DNA of 7,461 nucleotides from NCBI GenBank assembly GCA_030452025.1, contig JAKDNC010000169.1:1-7461 (forward strand). The letters are read 5' to 3'. This document shows, one piece after another, positions 6,159 through 7,461 of the stretch. The notes beneath the pieces were generated by a model that saw only the letters and a list, made by a program, of their open reading frames with translations, was not told where the DNA came from and did no database searches. Every line of letters starts with the position of its first letter. The first letter of the stretch is position 1. The translations under genes were made by a program, and so were the position numbers. The stretch comes from Nocardioides sp. (GTDB taxonomy: Bacteria; Actinomycetota; Actinomycetes; Propionibacteriales; Nocardioidaceae).

Positions 6159-6314
6159 AACCGCAGGGCAGGCAAGATCACCGATGACGACATTCCTGAC
6201 ACAGCTGGTTTCCATCTGAGTCTCGACGATGACGACCCCGTCGTGACCTACTTCGCCATCGCCACGAAACAGCCCTTGATTGGGCCCCTGTTAGCAGTCC
6301 AGCGGCTAGAGTGA
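6159..6314 (+). pseudogene. Possible 51-codon gene remnant next to the IS4 element
   Basis: A plus-strand frame without a start codon reads NRRAGKITDDDIPDTAGFHL, then SLDDDDPVVTYFAIATKQPL and IGPLLAVQRLE, ending at TGA 6312-6314. It has a protein-like mix of acidic and hydrophobic residues and begins exactly at the insertion-sequence boundary, as a 5'-truncated gene would. I do not recognise it and it may be chance. The rest of the gap to 6440 holds only a short direct repeat (TCGGCT twice, 6315-6332) and no RNA gene that I can see. Confidence 0.25.
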
Positions 6315-6440
6315 GTCGGCTAGATCGGCTGGTGAATCAGGGAGGCGACCGCGAGACCACGCTTCGTCATGGATCAGCGGTCGTGATGCTCGCAGGTAGT
6401 CGCGCGTAGAGCGGTCAGCACGCGATTGCATGCGGCAACT

Positions 6441-7400
6441 TCAGTCGGGCGTGTTCGGCGAAGCGTCCGGTGGATCGTCCGATCTGGTAGTTCGCCATAC
6501 CAGTACGGTCAACGCCACGGCCAGCAACAGCAGTACGGCGTTTTGGGCGTATTTCGCGGTGAAGGTCACGCCTTCTGAGGCCGGAGTCAGGAAACCAGTC
6601 AGCGTGCCGCCGATCACTGCTGACGCTCCAACTAGGCCAGTCTCTTGCGCGCCCCATGCGCCGGAGACGGTAAGTCTGTGAATCGAGGCGAATCCTACCA
6701 CCAGGACGGCAGAGAGTCCCGTCGCGCCGAGCCAGGTGGGCGGGACCATATCGATCGCCACTTTACCGGCAATACCCCCGAGCAAGATCACAAGCGGCAC
6801 AACATGCCGGTCCCGATGCTTCCTGGGCGCTAACGGCTGACCCCAGCGGGATAGTGCCGCGACGATCAGCCCCAGGACCACCAAGCACACGCTCACTACT
6901 TGCCAGGGCCCTGGGGTGTAGCCGTAGATTTGACGGCCGTCGAAGTGCACCAGCACTGCAGCAATTGCAAACAGGGCGCTGATCACTGCGATTCCGACTC
7001 GTCCCAGCAGCGGCCGCCGCCGCTGAGCGGGGGCAAGGGCTTGCAGCAGAGCCAGGGGAGCGCCAATGCTCATCAGAACGTGCCCGGTGACCCACTCGAG
7101 CGTGGGTCCGAGAGCCAACCCCAGAGGCTGGATCAACGTAGGGCGGCGCAGCTCTTCCCAGTAACTGAGTTCAGAGGAGTGCGCACCAAACATCGAAAGG
7201 TCGATCAGCCCTGGCATTGCCACCCCGAACGCCGCACTCAGCGCCAGAGTGCCACGCCAACCGCGCCCTGTGCGTACCGAGATCTCGCGGATCAGCAACG
7301 CCGCGCCGCCGTACAGCGGAGCGAGCAGAGCCAAGCCGCCGAGTAGAGCACCGAGATTTCCGGTTGCCGTCAGATAGGCCTGCAGATACTCCGCGCACAC
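6441..7400 (-). CDS. Polytopic membrane protein of unknown function (about 8-9 TM)
   Basis: This 319-residue protein is made mostly of hydrophobic helices. They include ALLGGLALLAPLYGGAALLI, TLALSAAFGVAMPGLIDLSM, the LIQPLGLALGPTLEWVTGHV and GAPLALLQAL region, IAVISALFAIAAVLV, VVSVCLVVLGLIVAAL, VPLVILLGGIAGKVAI, GLSAVLVVGFASI, GLVGASAVIGGTLTGFL and NAVLLLLAVALTVLVW. A basic loop (PLAPRKHRDRHVV) lies mid-protein and a hydrophilic acidic tail (RSDDPPDASPNTPD) ends it. The PLYGGAALLIREISVRTGRGW segment recalls a family of uncharacterised actinobacterial membrane proteins. The GTG at 7400 is the first start after an in-frame TGA and has no good Shine-Dalgarno. The hydrophobic sequence begins only about 12 residues in, so an N-terminal helix may have been lost. 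No function is assigned. Confidence 0.65.
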   Translation of the reverse strand: MCAEYLQAYLTATGNLGALLGGLALLAPLYGGAALLIREISVRTGRGWRGTLALSAAFGVAMPGLIDLSMFGAHSSELSYWEELRRPTLIQPLGLALGPTLEWVTGHVLMSIGAPLALLQALAPAQRRRPLLGRVGIAVISALFAIAAVLVHFDGRQIYGYTPGPWQVVSVCLVVLGLIVAALSRWGQPLAPRKHRDRHVVPLVILLGGIAGKVAIDMVPPTWLGATGLSAVLVVGFASIHRLTVSGAWGAQETGLVGASAVIGGTLTGFLTPASEGVTFTAKYAQNAVLLLLAVALTVLVWRTTRSDDPPDASPNTPD

Positions 7401-7461
7401 AGGTGCGGGTCAAGTCCCTTTTCGTGGTGTACTTCGGTAGTTCCTCTAACTTGGTAGCAAG

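Noticed and set aside
7446..7461. CTAACTTGGTAGCAAG at the right edge as another IS4 end
   Set aside because: Only the first seven bases match the terminal repeat (CTAACTTAACGGTATTG); the rest diverges, so this is likely chance.
1..7461. CRISPR array, tRNA or rRNA genes
   Set aside because: I saw no regularly spaced direct repeats, cloverleaf-like segment or ribosomal RNA sequence.

Overview
This is a high-GC window whose gene families point to an actinobacterium. These include a GbsR/MarR-type regulator, a GT1 glycosyltransferase related to the sterol/antibiotic enzymes, an actinobacterial-type protein ending LLPPGRRGRAG, and actinobacterial-looking IS110 and IS4 transposases. The genus cannot be fixed from the sequence alone. 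The window reads as accessory chromosome: one intact three-gene module sits between two decayed insertion sequences.

Positions 1 to about 880 hold the 5' part of an IS110-family element on the minus strand. Its DEDD transposase is interrupted by an in-frame TAA at 224-226, and the same frame stays open and transposase-like to the window edge. The roughly 220 bases upstream of its start are non-coding and rich in hairpins, which is where IS110-group elements encode their bridge RNA.

Positions 1058-4145 are the functional core. A glycosyltransferase and an MFS exporter form a minus-strand operon with an ATGA stop/start overlap. A GbsR/MarR-type regulator is transcribed divergently. The intergenic region carries three overlapping or abutting inverted repeats: a perfect 9-bp-arm repeat at 3592-3617, a 6-bp-arm repeat at 3603-3622, and a 7-bp-arm repeat at 3622-3638 that covers the regulator's own Shine-Dalgarno. 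The simplest reading is a ligand-responsive 'glycosylate and export' module for a small hydrophobic compound, autoregulated from the shared promoter. The compound is unknown.

Positions 4252-4638 (minus) encode a short protein with a C-terminal helix-turn-helix-like segment, probably the 3' part of a longer gene. Next comes a complete IS4-family element at about 4706-6156, bounded by 17-bp perfect inverted repeats. Its transposase is doubly broken, by TGA at 5866 and by a +1 frameshift in a T5C5 run at 5940-5949. Reading through both recovers a full-length protein of about 464 residues whose stop lies inside the right repeat. Positions 6157-6440 hold at most a 51-codon coding remnant. Positions 6441-7400 (minus) encode a polytopic membrane protein of unknown function with a GTG start.
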